Shown here one piece after another: positions 14,739 to 14,770 of a stretch of 14,770 nt of DNA (the first letter of the stretch is position 1; every line of letters begins with the position of its first letter). Made by a program: the position numbers and the translations under genes. Source of the stretch: SIG588 sp045599305. Lineage in GTDB: Bacteria > Bacillota > Clostridia > Oscillospirales > Acutalibacteraceae. The notes under the pieces are model-generated. The model was given only the letters and a program-made list of their open reading frames with translations. It was not told the origin of the DNA and did not search any database. The DNA lies in contig JAZRVU010000007.1 of assembly GCA_045599305.1 (NCBI GenBank), positions 1 through 14,770 on the forward strand. Direction: 5' to 3'.

Positions 14739-14770
14739 ATCGGCCGCACTCACGGTGGCGCTCACGGGGG
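14728..14770 (+). CDS. Start of a truncated gene, possibly a Gx transporter family protein
   Basis: A frame starting at TTG 14728 is open to the right edge (14 codons, beginning MRNRSAALTVALTG). It has GGAGGT 8 bp upstream and overlaps the NusG_II stop (14736-14738) by 11 bp, as expected for coupled genes. The residues resemble the polar N-terminus and beginning of a first helix (ALTVAL..) typical of Gx transporter/heptaprenyl diphosphate synthase component I proteins, which commonly follow NusG_II genes. With only 14 residues, the identity is an inference from context. Confidence 0.5.
   Translation, partial: MRNRSAALTVALTG

Overview
The window looks like chromosomal DNA from a GC-rich, anaerobic, gut-type member of the Clostridia (Bacillota), perhaps Oscillospirales. 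This is inferred from strong AGGAGG-type ribosome binding sites, near-perfect TTGACA-17-TATAAT promoters in AT-rich gaps, and family-level resemblance of the proteins. No rRNA or other taxonomic marker is present, so the placement is tentative. There are no tRNAs, CRISPR arrays, transposases or phage genes. No stretch over 300 bases is without a gene.

Layout. (1) 2-172: the 3' end of a nitroreductase-family gene, closed by a bidirectional terminator. (2) 222-5853: a plant-glycan or plant-glycoside locus. A GH78 alpha-L-rhamnosidase-type enzyme and a GH3 beta-glycosidase lie on the minus strand. A DUF4038/apiosidase-like (GH140-related) enzyme diverges from them on the plus strand. The divergent promoters have -35 boxes only 2 bp apart, and an exact 12-bp direct repeat with 31-bp periodicity sits beside them. 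None of the three enzymes has a signal peptide, so they should act on imported small oligosaccharides or glycosides. (3) 5875-7032: a homocysteine S-methyltransferase domain protein, 21 bp after the apiosidase-like gene, ending at a perfect 16-bp hairpin terminator. (4) 7084-10712 (minus): two overlapping genes for a heterodimeric ABC exporter. One half has a canonical ATPase site; the other lacks the catalytic Glu and the H-loop His. (5) 10885-13714 (plus): trkA-trkH, a Trk/Ktr-type potassium uptake system, divergent from the exporter. (6) 13812-14117 (minus): a small membrane-anchored, Cys-rich protein with a CxxC ladder. (7) 14364 to the right edge: a NusG domain II membrane protein, translationally overlapped by the start of another gene. 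That gene pair is reminiscent of eetA/eetB-like (NusG_II + Gx transporter) loci of flavin-based extracellular electron transfer.

The most useful leads are the direct-repeat operator at the glycosidase promoters, a 23-bp dispersed repeat seen twice in intergenic DNA (2129-2151 and 13730-13752), the CxxC-ladder protein, and the NusG_II gene pair at the right edge. Most of the window is otherwise ordinary, well-known gene families. I did not find a clearly new multi-gene system.
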